Below, in pieces: positions 17,144 through 26,240 of a stretch of DNA of 64,000 nt. Under the pieces are notes generated by a model. The model did no database searches. It was not told the DNA's origin and worked only from the letters and a program-made list of their open reading frames with translations. The DNA is taken from positions 186,001 through 250,000 of the forward strand of contig JAWLAH010000004.1 of the NCBI GenBank assembly GCA_041395525.1, read 5' to 3'. How positions within the stretch are numbered: position 1 is the first letter of the stretch; each line of letters begins with the position of its first letter. The stretch is from CADEED01 sp020442965 (GTDB taxonomy: Bacteria > Pseudomonadota > Gammaproteobacteria > Steroidobacterales > Steroidobacteraceae). The translations under genes were made by a program, and so were the position numbers.

Positions 17144-17539
17144 TCAATCTCCTTCGGCAGCCAGGTGCGCGCGGTAATCAGCGGCCGACAGTAGTTCCGC
17201 GGCAACATCCGTGCTCGCTGGCTTCAGACGCAACAGCCAGCCCTTGCCGTATGGATCCTGATTGATGAGCTCGGGCGTCGACCCGAGGTCGGCATTGACT
17301 GCCAGCACACGGCCGGCGATCGGCGCATAGACATCGGATGCCGCCTTGACCGACTCGACAACGGCACAGGCTTCCCCAGCGTCGAGCTCGCGACCTTCGT
17401 CCGGAACTTCGACGAATACCAGGTCACCGAGCGCGTGCTGCGCGTGATCCGAGATGCCAATTTCGACACTACCGTCGGGCAGCGGCTTCACCCATTCATG
17501 GGACTTCGTATAGCTGCGATCGTCTGCAATCTGACTCAT
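17144..17539 (-). CDS. gcvH: Glycine cleavage system H protein
   Basis: The 131-residue protein carries the lipoyl-attachment motif VVESVKAASDVYAPI with the modified lysine at about residue 65, after the usual N-terminus YTKSHEW and GISDHAQHALGDLVFVEVP. It shuttles the aminomethyl group among P, T and L proteins. The start MSQIADDRSYTK at 17539 has CAGGAG upstream; the track of codons before it is not family-like. It lies 34 bases after gcvT. An L-protein gene is not in this window; that subunit is usually shared with the keto-acid dehydrogenases. Confidence 0.96.
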   Translation of the reverse strand: MSQIADDRSYTKSHEWVKPLPDGSVEIGISDHAQHALGDLVFVEVPDEGRELDAGEACAVVESVKAASDVYAPIAGRVLAVNADLGSTPELINQDPYGKGWLLRLKPASTDVAAELLSAADYRAHLAAEGD

Positions 17540-17573
17540 CGACCGACTCCTGATTCTGTTCGGTAAACCAACG

Positions 17574-18662
17574 CTAACTGACCAAGATCTGACCATTGCG
17601 CACGAACGGTGCTTTCACGACGCGCGCCCGCAACAACTTGCCCCGAATATCCACCGCGACCACATTAGCTGTCGCAACGGGAACTCGTGCAAATGCGATC
17701 GACTTTTGCAGTGTTGGTGAGAACGTGCCGCTCGTGATCTCACCTTCACCCACACCATCCACCACGACTCGTTGGTGCGGCCGCAGCACGCCGCGGTCAT
17801 CGAGCAGCAGCGCAACGAGCGTGTTATTGATACCCGCCGCGCGTATCGATTCGAGCGCTGCGCGACCGATGAAATCGCGCTCTTGCGGTTTGAACGCCAC
17901 CGTCCAGGTGAGACCTGACTCGAGCGGATGCTTGCTCGCATCCATATCATTCCCGTAGAGATTCATGCCAGCCTCGAGTCGCAGTGTGTCGCGCGCGCCG
18001 AGTCCACAGGAGACGACGCCCAGATCATTGAGCTGCTGCCAGACGCGCGGCGCATCGCCTGCCGGCATAACGACTTCGAAGCCATCTTCTCCGGTGTAGC
18101 CGGTGCGCGAGACGAACCAATCGCCACATTGCCGGCCAAAGAACACGCCTTGTGCAAGCACCGCCTCGCGCTCAGTCGTTGCTAACAACTTGACCACTCT
18201 GGTACGCGCATCGGGACCCTGCACCGCGAGCATCGCGAGTTCCGCGCGCTCGATCACGTCGACACCGTAGGACGCGGCATGCTGGCGCATCCAGACGATA
18301 TCGCTGTCGCGGGTGCCGGCGTTGACGACGACACGAAACCAGGACTCGTCCAGAAAATAGACGATCAGATCGTCGAGGATACCGCCAGCCTCGTTCAGCA
18401 TGCAGCTGTAGAGTGCCTTGCCTGGCTCACGCAACTTGCCGACATCGTTAGCGAGCAGGTGCGACAGGAATTCGCGTGTTCGCGCGCCACGCAGATCGAC
18501 CACGCACATATGCGACACATCGAATACGCCGGCGCTGTGCCGCACCGCGTGATGTTCTTCTATTTGCGAACCGTAGTTGACCGGCATATCCCAGCCGCCA
18601 AAGTCGACCATGCGCGCGCCAAGCGCCACGTGCGAATCGTAAAGCGGAGTTCGTCGTCCCAC
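17574..18662 (-). CDS. gcvT: Aminomethyltransferase (glycine cleavage T protein)
   Basis: The 362-residue protein transfers the methylene of the aminomethyl-lipoyl arm to tetrahydrofolate and releases ammonia. Motifs are RTPLYDSHVALGARMVDFGGWDMPVNY-like N-terminus (shown from residue 4), FDVSHM, RTGYTGEDGFEV and GLGARDTLRLEAGMNLYGND with the catalytic Asp. I use the GTG at 18662, with AGGGAG upstream; the upstream 58 codons are riboswitch sequence. It is the first gene behind the glycine riboswitch and terminator and so the direct target of that control. Confidence 0.95.
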   Translation of the reverse strand: MGRRTPLYDSHVALGARMVDFGGWDMPVNYGSQIEEHHAVRHSAGVFDVSHMCVVDLRGARTREFLSHLLANDVGKLREPGKALYSCMLNEAGGILDDLIVYFLDESWFRVVVNAGTRDSDIVWMRQHAASYGVDVIERAELAMLAVQGPDARTRVVKLLATTEREAVLAQGVFFGRQCGDWFVSRTGYTGEDGFEVVMPAGDAPRVWQQLNDLGVVSCGLGARDTLRLEAGMNLYGNDMDASKHPLESGLTWTVAFKPQERDFIGRAALESIRAAGINNTLVALLLDDRGVLRPHQRVVVDGVGEGEITSGTFSPTLQKSIAFARVPVATANVVAVDIRGKLLRARVVKAPFVRNGQILVS

Positions 18663-18711
18663 GTTGTCTGGCTCCCTGGACCTGCGCTGAGCAACCCGCC
18701 GATACGTTGCA

Positions 18712-18751
18712 CAAAAAATAAGGCGGCAGGCGCCTCTCAACGCCTGCCGCC
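18712..18751 (-). terminator. Riboswitch-linked intrinsic terminator
   Basis: The minus strand has GGCGGCAGGCG and CGCCTGCCGCC as perfectly complementary 11-base arms around an eight-base loop, followed by TTATTTTTT. It lies directly after the second glycine aptamer and before gcvT, and the stem begins where the P1 helix of that aptamer ends. Attenuation relieved by glycine is the usual arrangement. Confidence 0.88.
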
Positions 18752-18940
18752 CTCTGTCCGTTGACCTGAGAGATCGGGCGCTGGTCTGCACCAACACCGC
18801 ACCCCTTCGGTGGGCGCGACCATCGGTCGCCGCCACTCTCCAGAGCTCGCCATGAACCTTGCCGTGCAGGGGCCTGAGCGTTTCCGGGCGGAAACTTGCG
18901 CCTTCGGCGCTTCACAAAAAGTGAAGTCTCTCGGGCAAGG
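18752..18940 (-). promoter_or_regulatory. Tandem glycine riboswitch
   Basis: Two consecutive aptamers are visible on the minus strand. The first (about 18940-18858) is closed by CCTTGCC/GGCAAGG and holds GAGAGAC, GCGCCGAAGGCGCAA and GGAAACGCTCAGGC. The second (about 18850-18752) holds CTCTGGAGAG, CCACCGAAGGGG, ATCTCTCAGG and GGACAGAGG. These are the conserved glycine-aptamer words, in order. It controls gcvT and the genes behind it; with the terminator downstream it should be an ON switch that lets transcription continue when glycine is high. Confidence 0.93.
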
Positions 18941-19093
18941 TCTGATTGGGCGAGCCTGCCAATCATACCTTGATGTGCCGGTCGGTCCCAAGTGAAATTA
19001 CGACGGCGAGGCACGCTAGGACCGGCGATTTGCCTCCCACGGGCCCCTTGCGCCTATCATGGACGCTTGTATCGCCGTACGGTAGCCGAGGAT

Positions 19094-20353
19094 ATGTCCG
19101 TCATTCGCAGAGCCAGCATCGCCGTCTCGATTGGCAAGGTGCGCGTCGGCGGTACCGCGCCGATCATGGTGCAGTCGATGACTAACACCGACACCGCCGA
19201 TGTCGAAGGTACCGCTCAACAAGTCAAGGCGCTGGCGCGCGCCGGCTCCGAGGTCGTGCGCATCACGGTGAATTCCGATGCCGCCGCCGCCGCTGTCGCA
19301 CCGATCGTCGACCGTCTGGCGCAACTCAGTGTCGACGTACCGCTGGTCGGGGATTTTCATTTCAATGGCCACAAGCTGCTGCGGGATCACCCGGATTGTG
19401 CCCACGCACTCGCCAAGTACCGGATCAACCCAGGCAACGTCGGCCGGGGCTCGAAACGCGATCCACAATTTGCCGACATGATCGAGATCGCGTGCCGCCA
19501 CGGCAAGACGGTTCGAATCGGCGTGAACTGGGGCAGCCTCGATCAAGCGCTCCTAACACGACTGATGGATGAGAACTCGCGCGTCGCGCAGCCCTTGTCC
19601 GCCACTGACGTGATGCGTGAAGCCGTCGTCACGTCGGCACTCGAGAGCGCAGCACGCGCCGTTGAACTCGGCCTGGCGCACGACAAGATCATTCTCTCGG
19701 CCAAGGTCAGCGGCGTGCAGGATCTGATTGCCATCTACAGGAGTTTGGCGACGCGCTGCGACTATCCACTGCATCTTGGACTGACAGAAGCCGGTATGGG
19801 TTCCAAAGGCATCGTCGCCTCGACCGCCGGGATGGCGGTACTGCTGCAGGAAGGCATCGGCGACACGATCCGCGTCTCCCTCACACCCGAGCCCGGCGGT
19901 GATCGCACCCAGGAAGTGATCGTCGCTCAGGAAATCCTGCAGACCATGGGCCTGCGTTCATTCACGCCGATGGTTGTCGCCTGCCCCGGTTGCGGCCGAA
20001 CGACCAGCACGTATTTTCAGGAACTGGCGCGGTCGATTCAATCGCACATCCGGCATCGCATGCCGCAATGGCGCGCGCAATTCACGGGCGTCGAGGATAT
20101 GACGGTCGCTGTAATGGGCTGCGTCGTGAACGGTCCTGGCGAGAGCAAACACGCCAACATCGGTATTTCCCTGCCTGGCACGGGCGAACGGCCGGTAGCG
20201 CCGGTCTATGAGGACGGCGCGAAGACCGTGACGCTCAAGGGCGAGCGTATCGCAGCCGAATTTCAGGAATTGGTGGAGCGGTACGTCGAACGCACTTACG
20301 TCCGACGTACCGTCGCAGCGTCACAACCGGCAGCGAGCGAGGTGGTATCATGA
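19094..20353 (+). CDS. ispG: 4-hydroxy-3-methylbut-2-enyl diphosphate synthase
   Basis: The 419-residue protein is the [4Fe-4S] enzyme that reduces methylerythritol cyclodiphosphate to HMBPP in the MEP isoprenoid pathway. Visible motifs are VQSMTNTDTADV near the N-terminus, VRIGVNWGSLD, EAGMGSKG and the cluster cysteines in ACPGCGR and CVVNGPGE. The start MSVIRRASIAV at 19094 follows GAGG; the longer frame reads into the divergent riboswitch promoter area. Its last bases overlap the next gene (ATGA). Confidence 0.96.
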   Translation: MSVIRRASIAVSIGKVRVGGTAPIMVQSMTNTDTADVEGTAQQVKALARAGSEVVRITVNSDAAAAAVAPIVDRLAQLSVDVPLVGDFHFNGHKLLRDHPDCAHALAKYRINPGNVGRGSKRDPQFADMIEIACRHGKTVRIGVNWGSLDQALLTRLMDENSRVAQPLSATDVMREAVVTSALESAARAVELGLAHDKIILSAKVSGVQDLIAIYRSLATRCDYPLHLGLTEAGMGSKGIVASTAGMAVLLQEGIGDTIRVSLTPEPGGDRTQEVIVAQEILQTMGLRSFTPMVVACPGCGRTTSTYFQELARSIQSHIRHRMPQWRAQFTGVEDMTVAVMGCVVNGPGESKHANIGISLPGTGERPVAPVYEDGAKTVTLKGERIAAEFQELVERYVERTYVRRTVAASQPAASEVVS

Positions 20354-20685
20354 ACTCACTAACGACCCAGAAATGCGTTCCGTGCGAGGGCGGCGTGACG
20401 CCGCTCACTCGCGAAGCTGCCGCAGCGCTCATGAACAAGCTGCATCCGCACTGGCGCCTCGCGGAGGACAGCAGCGAAATCCGCCGGACCTTCAGCTTCC
20501 CGGATTTTTTTCACACGATGAGCTTCGTCAACGCGCTGGCGCATATCGCCAATAGCGAAGATCACCATCCGGACCTCGAGATCGGCTATAACTACTGCCG
20601 CGTGCGCTACCAGACACACGCGATCAACGGCCTGCACGACAACGATTTCATCTGCGCGGCGAAGATCGATCAGCTACCGGTTTAG
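20350..20685 (+). CDS. phhB: Pterin-4a-carbinolamine dehydratase
   Basis: The 111-residue protein dehydrates 4a-hydroxytetrahydrobiopterin formed by aromatic amino acid hydroxylases. The family core ANSEDHHPDLEIGYNYCRV with the paired histidines, and THAINGLHDNDFICAAKID at the end, are both present. Its ATG overlaps the ispG TGA, so the two are coupled. No phenylalanine hydroxylase is in the window. Some bacterial members have other or dual roles, so the exact substrate is inferred. Confidence 0.9.
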   Translation: MNSLTTQKCVPCEGGVTPLTREAAAALMNKLHPHWRLAEDSSEIRRTFSFPDFFHTMSFVNALAHIANSEDHHPDLEIGYNYCRVRYQTHAINGLHDNDFICAAKIDQLPV

Positions 20686-21546
20686 GTCGCGCGCCTGCCG
20701 CAACAGCAGCACACCGGCCGCGATCACGATGCCGGCGCCGAGTAAGGTGCGCAGCTGCGGTGCCTTGCCCCACACCGATAGATCGATCAGCACGCCCCAG
20801 ACCAGGGCAGTGTATTCGAGCGGCGCAACACTCGCCGCGGGCGCGCGTTGGAATGCGACCGTCACACAATACTGAGCGATCGTGCCGAACACGGCGATCG
20901 CCGCGAGGATCGGCCAGTCGACAGAGCGAATCGGCAGCCAACCTGGCGCAGCTAGCGCAAGCGCACCGAACGCCATCACCAGAATCAGCCAGAACATCAT
21001 TGAATGGGTACTGTCCGTACGGCCGATCACTTTCACCAGCACGGCTGTCAACGCGTATGCCACAGCGGTACCCAGTATCGCCAGGCCGCCCAGGCTCACG
21101 AAGCCCGTGCCACGCGGATTGAGCGCAACCAGTACTCCCACAAATCCGATCGCAACGGCCAGCCACTGCGCCCGGACGACCCGCTCACCTAACAATACGA
21201 CCGACAGAGTGGTGACGATCAACGGCGCCACGAAGAAAATCGAATAAGTTTCGGCGAGGCCCAGGGTCTTGAGGCCAAAGCTGAAGAGCACCATCATGGC
21301 GACCGACAGCACACCACGGAGCAGTTGCAACGCCCAGCGAATGCGGATGAGTTGCCAGAACCCGCCCGCCCACAGACTCCAGACCAGCACCACCGGGAGT
21401 GAAACGAGCCCACGCAATGCCGCCACCTGCGACGGCGAGTAGTGGGCTACTAACAGCTTCAAGCAGGCGTCGAGCACCGCGAATGCCGCGACAGCGACGA
21501 GCATCGCGGCCATTCCGGCCAGTTTGCCATTTTGAATGCCGAACAT
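20674..21546 (-). CDS. DMT-superfamily (EamA) transporter
   Basis: The 290-residue protein has ten hydrophobic helices in two EamA repeats of about 140 residues. The first repeat contains SPSQVAALRGLVSLPVVL and TYSIFFVAPLIVTTLSVVLLGERV, and the second contains AVFGTIAQYCVTVAFQRAP and SVAPLEYTALVWGVLID. It is an inner-membrane exporter or importer of a small metabolite that cannot be named. The ATG at 21546 is used. Its 3' end overlaps the convergent pterin dehydratase gene by 12 bases. Confidence 0.9.
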   Translation of the reverse strand: MFGIQNGKLAGMAAMLVAVAAFAVLDACLKLLVAHYSPSQVAALRGLVSLPVVLVWSLWAGGFWQLIRIRWALQLLRGVLSVAMMVLFSFGLKTLGLAETYSIFFVAPLIVTTLSVVLLGERVVRAQWLAVAIGFVGVLVALNPRGTGFVSLGGLAILGTAVAYALTAVLVKVIGRTDSTHSMMFWLILVMAFGALALAAPGWLPIRSVDWPILAAIAVFGTIAQYCVTVAFQRAPAASVAPLEYTALVWGVLIDLSVWGKAPQLRTLLGAGIVIAAGVLLLRQARDLNR

Positions 21547-21605
21547 TCGCGCATTGTATGCGCTGGCCCGTTAGTCGGTTAACCTGTGCTGGGCAAATCC
21601 ACGAC

Positions 21606-22361
21606 TTAGATAACGATCGGCGAAAAGACCAGCAATTGCATCGGTGTGTAGCCATCGGGCCAACGGCCGCTCAACTCGATCAACAGCCGCTCGTCGCGAG
21701 CCGTTGCGTGGGATTCATTGGCGAGTAGCTCGACCCGCAGCGACAGTCCGGAGCGCCACACGGGGACCAACTCCGCAACCAGGAACTCTGGCAGCCAGTC
21801 GATGAACTCGCCGTTCGCGGTCACTATTTCGACCCGCCGGCGCTTACCACCGTCCGCTTGCACCAGGTTGACACGTAGCAACTGGCCGACCGTTAACGCG
21901 CCGATCGGCGGCGCGCTGCGCGCCGGCCCGGGCGTGAAAAACCGGCAACGGAACGCCCCTTCGTGGTCGCCGCGCAAACTTGGTACGGTGACTAACATTT
22001 GTGGCGTGTGCAGGCGCGTGGGTACCGCCAGCATGCTCAAGAAATCGGCGGCATCGAGGTCCAAACGCCGCGCGCGCAATGCGGCGCGCAAATCATCCGC
22101 GCGGTGCAGGTCGAGCGCCGCCAAAAACACCGGGAACAGCGTCTTGGACTGGTAGCGTTGTGTGAGATTGGGCAGCCCCGGCAACGGGACGACGTGCGTA
22201 CGTGCGCCGAGATGCAGAGCCCCGCAAGTGTAACCGAAGACATAACGGCCGTTACTGAACGAGAGCTCTCCAACCGGCACCATGCGGCCGAGATGCTCGG
22301 TGACAACGTAAACCGAACGCTTGTCGGCGCCGGTTGCCACCGACACGTGACTGCTGCGCAT
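21606..22361 (-). CDS. Hypothetical protein, HipA-N/HIRAN-like
   Basis: The 251-residue soluble protein is not confidently recognised. Residues about 15-75 (VVTEHLGRMVPVGELSFSN-type start, FGYTCGAL, YQSKTLFPVFLA) recall the N-terminal HipA subdomain. Residues about 130-245, with ANGEFIDWLPEFLVAEL and a series of short strands, recall a HIRAN domain, a DNA-end or single-strand binding module. Both assignments are weak. It lies 60 bases after the ubiI-like gene on the same strand and may be the last gene of that operon, though its function need not be related. Confidence 0.55.
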   Translation of the reverse strand: MRSSHVSVATGADKRSVYVVTEHLGRMVPVGELSFSNGRYVFGYTCGALHLGARTHVVPLPGLPNLTQRYQSKTLFPVFLAALDLHRADDLRAALRARRLDLDAADFLSMLAVPTRLHTPQMLVTVPSLRGDHEGAFRCRFFTPGPARSAPPIGALTVGQLLRVNLVQADGGKRRRVEIVTANGEFIDWLPEFLVAELVPVWRSGLSLRVELLANESHATARDERLLIELSGRWPDGYTPMQLLVFSPIVI

Positions 22362-22421
22362 GAACTCTCGGATTTCTCACAAATGTGGACCCGAGAGTGT
22401 GTCTCATTGGCGACAGTTCTC

Positions 22422-23648
22422 TCAGCGAGCAGCGCGCGGCAACTCGCCACTGGCGCCGAGCGCGCGCTCGACCAGCAGGCGCTTCGACAGCGCGCTGCGA
22501 CCTACGATGGGCAGCGCACGCTGTGCGAGCGCTGCAATCGGACCGTGCCCGCGTGCCAAGAAGCGGTTGAAACCATCCATCGCCGCACTAACGAGCTGCG
22601 CCTCGCTGCGGCGCCAGCGCTCGTAGCGGCGCAAAATGCGCATCGCGCCTATATCCTCACCCTCGCGGGTCGCATCCTGCAGCACCTGGACAAGAGCGGC
22701 AGCGTCCAGCACGCCAAGATTGACGCCCTGCCCTGCGAGCGGATGCACGACGTGAGCCGCATCACCCACGAGTGCCACTCGTTCGCGGACATAATCGTCC
22801 GCTAGCTGTTTACCAAGATCGAACACTGCGCGATCCGAGGCAAGCGTCAAGGATCCGAGAACATCGTCGGAATCCTGGGTCAACTCACGCGCAAATTCCT
22901 GCGGCGCGAGCGCCATCAATCGATCGGCCCGCTCGATCGGCACTGACCAGACGATTGACGATCGACCGTCGGCCAACGGCAATAAGGCGAGGGTCCCATC
23001 GCCCAGGAAGCGCTGCCAAGCAGTGCGCTCGTGAGCGCGCGCAGACGTGACGACGGCAACAATCGCGCGCTGCGAGTAATCCGCCGTACTCACGCCGAGA
23101 TCGGCGAGTGTTCGGACCTGCGAACGACCACCGTCCGCTCCAACGACCAGGCGCGCGCACAGCCTTGCATCATCCGTCGCGACGGCAACGCCTTGCCTGT
23201 CAAAGCCCAGTGACCGTAGCGACCCGGCGTGAAACACCACTCCCGCATCGCACGCGGCGCGATACAACGCCCATTGCAGTACACGATTCTCGACGATATG
23301 GCCCAGGTTGGGCTCACCGCACTCGTCTGCCGCGAAAGTCAGTGCATCGGCGCTGCGCGGCGGCACGCTCGCATGCCAAACGATCATGCGCTCGTACGGG
23401 CTCAAGCGCCGCGCCCCCACCGCGGGCCATGCTCCGGCTCGCAGCAAGACCTTCTCGGTGCCGCGCGCCAGCGCAAATACTCTGAGGTCGATGGAATCGT
23501 CGGCGCGACTCTCTGGCGGCGGTCGCCGGTCGAGCAGCGCGATGCGTGTTGGGGGGACGACGCCCTCCGCCGCCAGCAAGGCAGCTACACAACAGCCGAC
23601 GGGGCCCGCGCCAACTATGACAATGTCGTAGCGTGTAGTTAGCGTCAT
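22422..23648 (-). CDS. UbiH/UbiI/VisC-family FAD hydroxylase
   Basis: The 408-residue flavoprotein has the dinucleotide fold DIVIVGAGPVGCCVAALLA at the N-terminus, a DG motif (VVGADGGRSQVRTLA) in the middle and a GDAAHVVHPLAGQGVNLGVLDA motif near residue 290. It hydroxylates the ring of ubiquinone intermediates. In E. coli the gene after ubiH is ubiI (C5 hydroxylase), and the order here is the same, but paralogues are too alike to assign position. Its ATG overlaps the ubiH stop (ATGA). Confidence 0.9.
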   Translation of the reverse strand: MTLTTRYDIVIVGAGPVGCCVAALLAAEGVVPPTRIALLDRRPPPESRADDSIDLRVFALARGTEKVLLRAGAWPAVGARRLSPYERMIVWHASVPPRSADALTFAADECGEPNLGHIVENRVLQWALYRAACDAGVVFHAGSLRSLGFDRQGVAVATDDARLCARLVVGADGGRSQVRTLADLGVSTADYSQRAIVAVVTSARAHERTAWQRFLGDGTLALLPLADGRSSIVWSVPIERADRLMALAPQEFARELTQDSDDVLGSLTLASDRAVFDLGKQLADDYVRERVALVGDAAHVVHPLAGQGVNLGVLDAAALVQVLQDATREGEDIGAMRILRRYERWRRSEAQLVSAAMDGFNRFLARGHGPIAALAQRALPIVGRSALSKRLLVERALGASGELPRAAR

Positions 23649-24886
23649 GGCTCGATCGGGAGGCCGCGCACCAGCCGTGGCATGCGGCCTGCAAAACCCC
23701 AGCTCACGCGTGACATGGCGGTCTTCGCCCCGGGTAGCAGATCGAACAACAAGAGCCCGAGATTGCGCGCTGTCGCGAAGCCCGGCCGATCGTCGGCAAA
23801 CAACTTGATCAGACTATCGGTGAAACGCGTCATGCCGCGTCGATCCCGCGCGCGCCAGTCGGAAAACTGCTGCAATACTGCCTGTGCACCAGGGTCGTCG
23901 ATCCGTTGCGCGAGAATTTCGGCCAGTGTTGTCGCATCCCGCAATCCGAGGTTGAAGCCTTGACCGGCGACCGGGTGCAGCGCCTGCGCGGCATTGCCAA
24001 TCAGCGCCGTTCGCATTGCTATCGTGGCATCCGCACGCGTCAGCTTGAGTGGATAGGAGCCGCGCCGCCCAACTCGCACCAACCGACCCGCGCGCCAACC
24101 AAACGATTGCTGCAACTCACTCAAGAACAACTGGTCCGACAATCGCAGCACCTCAGCCGCACGTTCGGGCCGTAGCGACCAGACAACGGTATAGCTACCG
24201 TCCGGCAGCGGCAACACTGCGAGCGGGCCGGTGCGGGTGAAGCGTTCATACGCCGTACCGTCGTTAGATCGATCGGCCGCGATGTTGACGACGACGGCGA
24301 CCTGGTCATAGTCCTCGACCTGGGCGGTCAACCCGCTCGCACTGCGCAACATCGATTGGGCACCGTCCGCGGCCACTGCCAGCGCACACGTCACAGCGCG
24401 CTTCCCCGCCGCACCCGTGTCAATCGTTAGCCGCACACGCTCGGGCGAGGTGTCGATCTGCACCGGCCGCGCAGGCGTCAGGACATCGAGGTGGCTCGCG
24501 CCGGCGACCGCGGTCCACAGTGCCCGACCGATGATGCGATTCGGTACAACGTAACCAAACGCATCGATTCGCTGCTCTGCCGCGTCGAGTCGTGCGAAAC
24601 CGTAGCGCCCCGCGTCCGACACGTGAATCGCCTTGATCGCGGCCGCGTGCGGTGCCATGTCGTGCCAGACTCCCAGCGCCTCGAATACCTGCCGACTGCC
24701 ATTCCCGAGTGCGGTGGTCCGATCGTCGAAACTCGGTTGAACCGAGGAATCCGGGGCAACGCCTTCGATCAACAGCGCTCGCCAGGGCGTACCGCGCAGC
24801 GCCAAGGCGAAACTGGCGCCGACCATACCGCCGCCGACGATCACAATATCGTAGTCAGTCGTGCGAGCAGCGCCGGCAACGCTCAT
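23645..24886 (-). CDS. ubiH: UbiH-type 2-octaprenyl-6-methoxyphenol hydroxylase
   Basis: The 413-residue FAD monooxygenase has DIVIVGGGMVGASFALAL near the N-terminus, VAADGAQSMLRSASG in the middle and GNAAQALHPVAGQGFNLGLRDA near the C-terminus. It is predicted to hydroxylate ring position C1 in aerobic ubiquinone synthesis. The position between pepP and a second paralogue matches ubiH in E. coli. It overlaps pepP and the following gene by four bases each, so the three are translationally coupled. Confidence 0.92.
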   Translation of the reverse strand: MSVAGAARTTDYDIVIVGGGMVGASFALALRGTPWRALLIEGVAPDSSVQPSFDDRTTALGNGSRQVFEALGVWHDMAPHAAAIKAIHVSDAGRYGFARLDAAEQRIDAFGYVVPNRIIGRALWTAVAGASHLDVLTPARPVQIDTSPERVRLTIDTGAAGKRAVTCALAVAADGAQSMLRSASGLTAQVEDYDQVAVVVNIAADRSNDGTAYERFTRTGPLAVLPLPDGSYTVVWSLRPERAAEVLRLSDQLFLSELQQSFGWRAGRLVRVGRRGSYPLKLTRADATIAMRTALIGNAAQALHPVAGQGFNLGLRDATTLAEILAQRIDDPGAQAVLQQFSDWRARDRRGMTRFTDSLIKLFADDRPGFATARNLGLLLFDLLPGAKTAMSRVSWGFAGRMPRLVRGLPIEP

Positions 24887-26211
24887 CTGCGCGACGCCAT
24901 CAGCCGCTCGATCTCGTCCGGTTTTTTCGGTGCGTCCGCCGTCAATACCTCACAACCGTTCGGTGTGACGACCACATCGTCCTCGATGCGAATTCCGATC
25001 CCGCGGAATCGCGGCGCGACGCCCCGTAGACCCGGAGCAATGTAGATGCCCGGTTCGATCGTCAGGACCATGCCGGGCTCGAGCACGCGCCACTCATCGC
25101 CCACCTTGTAATCGCCGACGTCATGCACGTCGAGGCCTAACCAGTGGCCTGTACGATGCATGAAATATTTGCGATATGCCTGCTTCTGCTGCAATGGCGC
25201 TACGCGGCCCTTCAGCAATCCGAGCCGTATCAGCCCCTGCGTGACAACCTTGACCGCCGCGTCGTGCGGAGCGTTCCAGTGTGCGCCTGGTTTGACGGCG
25301 GCGATCGCTGCCTGATTGGCCTCGAGCACCACGTCGTAGACAGCCCGCTGCTGCCGCGAGAACTTGCCGTTGACGGGAAACGTGCGCGTGATATCCGACG
25401 CATAGCAGCCAACTTCACAACCCGCATCGATCAACACGAGATCGCCGTCGCGCAGCGGCGCGTCATTCTCGTGATAGTGGAGAATGCAGCCGTTCGCGCC
25501 GCCGCCAACAATTGGGTAGTAGGACGTCTCACAATGGTGGCGCCCGAACTCATGTAACAGTTCGGCCATCACCTCGTATTCGTTGCGCCCCGGCTTGACG
25601 AAGCGCATAGCCCGGACGTGTGCGCTGGCCGCAACCCGCGCGGACTCGCGCATCAAGACGAGTTCGGCGCGCGTCTTGTACAGGCGCATATCGTGCAGCA
25701 CGTGATCGAGCGCCACCATCTCCTGCGGCGCGTGACGCCCATCGCGCGCCTGAGTACGCAACCCGTTCACCCAACCGACGACGCGCTGGTCGAATTCCGG
25801 GTGTGTCCCCATCGCGTAGTACACGCGCGCCTGATTCTCGAGCAGGCCCGGCAGGATTTCATCGATATCGCTGATCGGAAACGAGTCGTCGGCGGCAAAG
25901 TCCCGGGTTGCACCGGCGGGACCCGCGCGCTTGCCATCCCAGGTCTCCCGGTCGGGGTCGCGATCGCGCACGAACAGCAGATACTCACCGTGCGGTCTCC
26001 CGGGGACCAGCACTGCAACGGCTTCGGGCTCACCGAACCCGGTCAGATAATGAAAATCACTGTCCTGACGATAAGGATAGTGAACATCGCTATTGCGAAC
26101 ACGCGCCGGTGCGGCCGGAACGATCGCGATCGAATCGCGCCCCATCTGGCGCATCAGCGTGCGCCGGCGGCGAGCGTATTCTTCTTTAGGTAAGGAATGT
26201 CGGACGGCCAT
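24883..26211 (-). CDS. pepP: Xaa-Pro aminopeptidase
   Basis: The 442-residue M24B metallopeptidase removes N-terminal residues preceding proline. The catalytic domain (from about residue 180) carries the dinuclear metal ligands: DAGCEVGCYASDITRTFP (two Asp), HRTGHWLGLDVHD (His), EPGIYI (Glu) and IRIEDDV (Glu). The N-terminal creatinase-like domain holds the SDVHYPYRQDSDFHYLTGF segment typical of PepP. It lies 29 bases after the UPF0149 gene and overlaps ubiH, matching the E. coli ygfB-pepP-ubiH order. Confidence 0.95.
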   Translation of the reverse strand: MAVRHSLPKEEYARRRRTLMRQMGRDSIAIVPAAPARVRNSDVHYPYRQDSDFHYLTGFGEPEAVAVLVPGRPHGEYLLFVRDRDPDRETWDGKRAGPAGATRDFAADDSFPISDIDEILPGLLENQARVYYAMGTHPEFDQRVVGWVNGLRTQARDGRHAPQEMVALDHVLHDMRLYKTRAELVLMRESARVAASAHVRAMRFVKPGRNEYEVMAELLHEFGRHHCETSYYPIVGGGANGCILHYHENDAPLRDGDLVLIDAGCEVGCYASDITRTFPVNGKFSRQQRAVYDVVLEANQAAIAAVKPGAHWNAPHDAAVKVVTQGLIRLGLLKGRVAPLQQKQAYRKYFMHRTGHWLGLDVHDVGDYKVGDEWRVLEPGMVLTIEPGIYIAPGLRGVAPRFRGIGIRIEDDVVVTPNGCEVLTADAPKKPDEIERLMASRR

Positions 26212-26240
26212 CGAAATGCCATATGCACCAGCAGCGGAGC

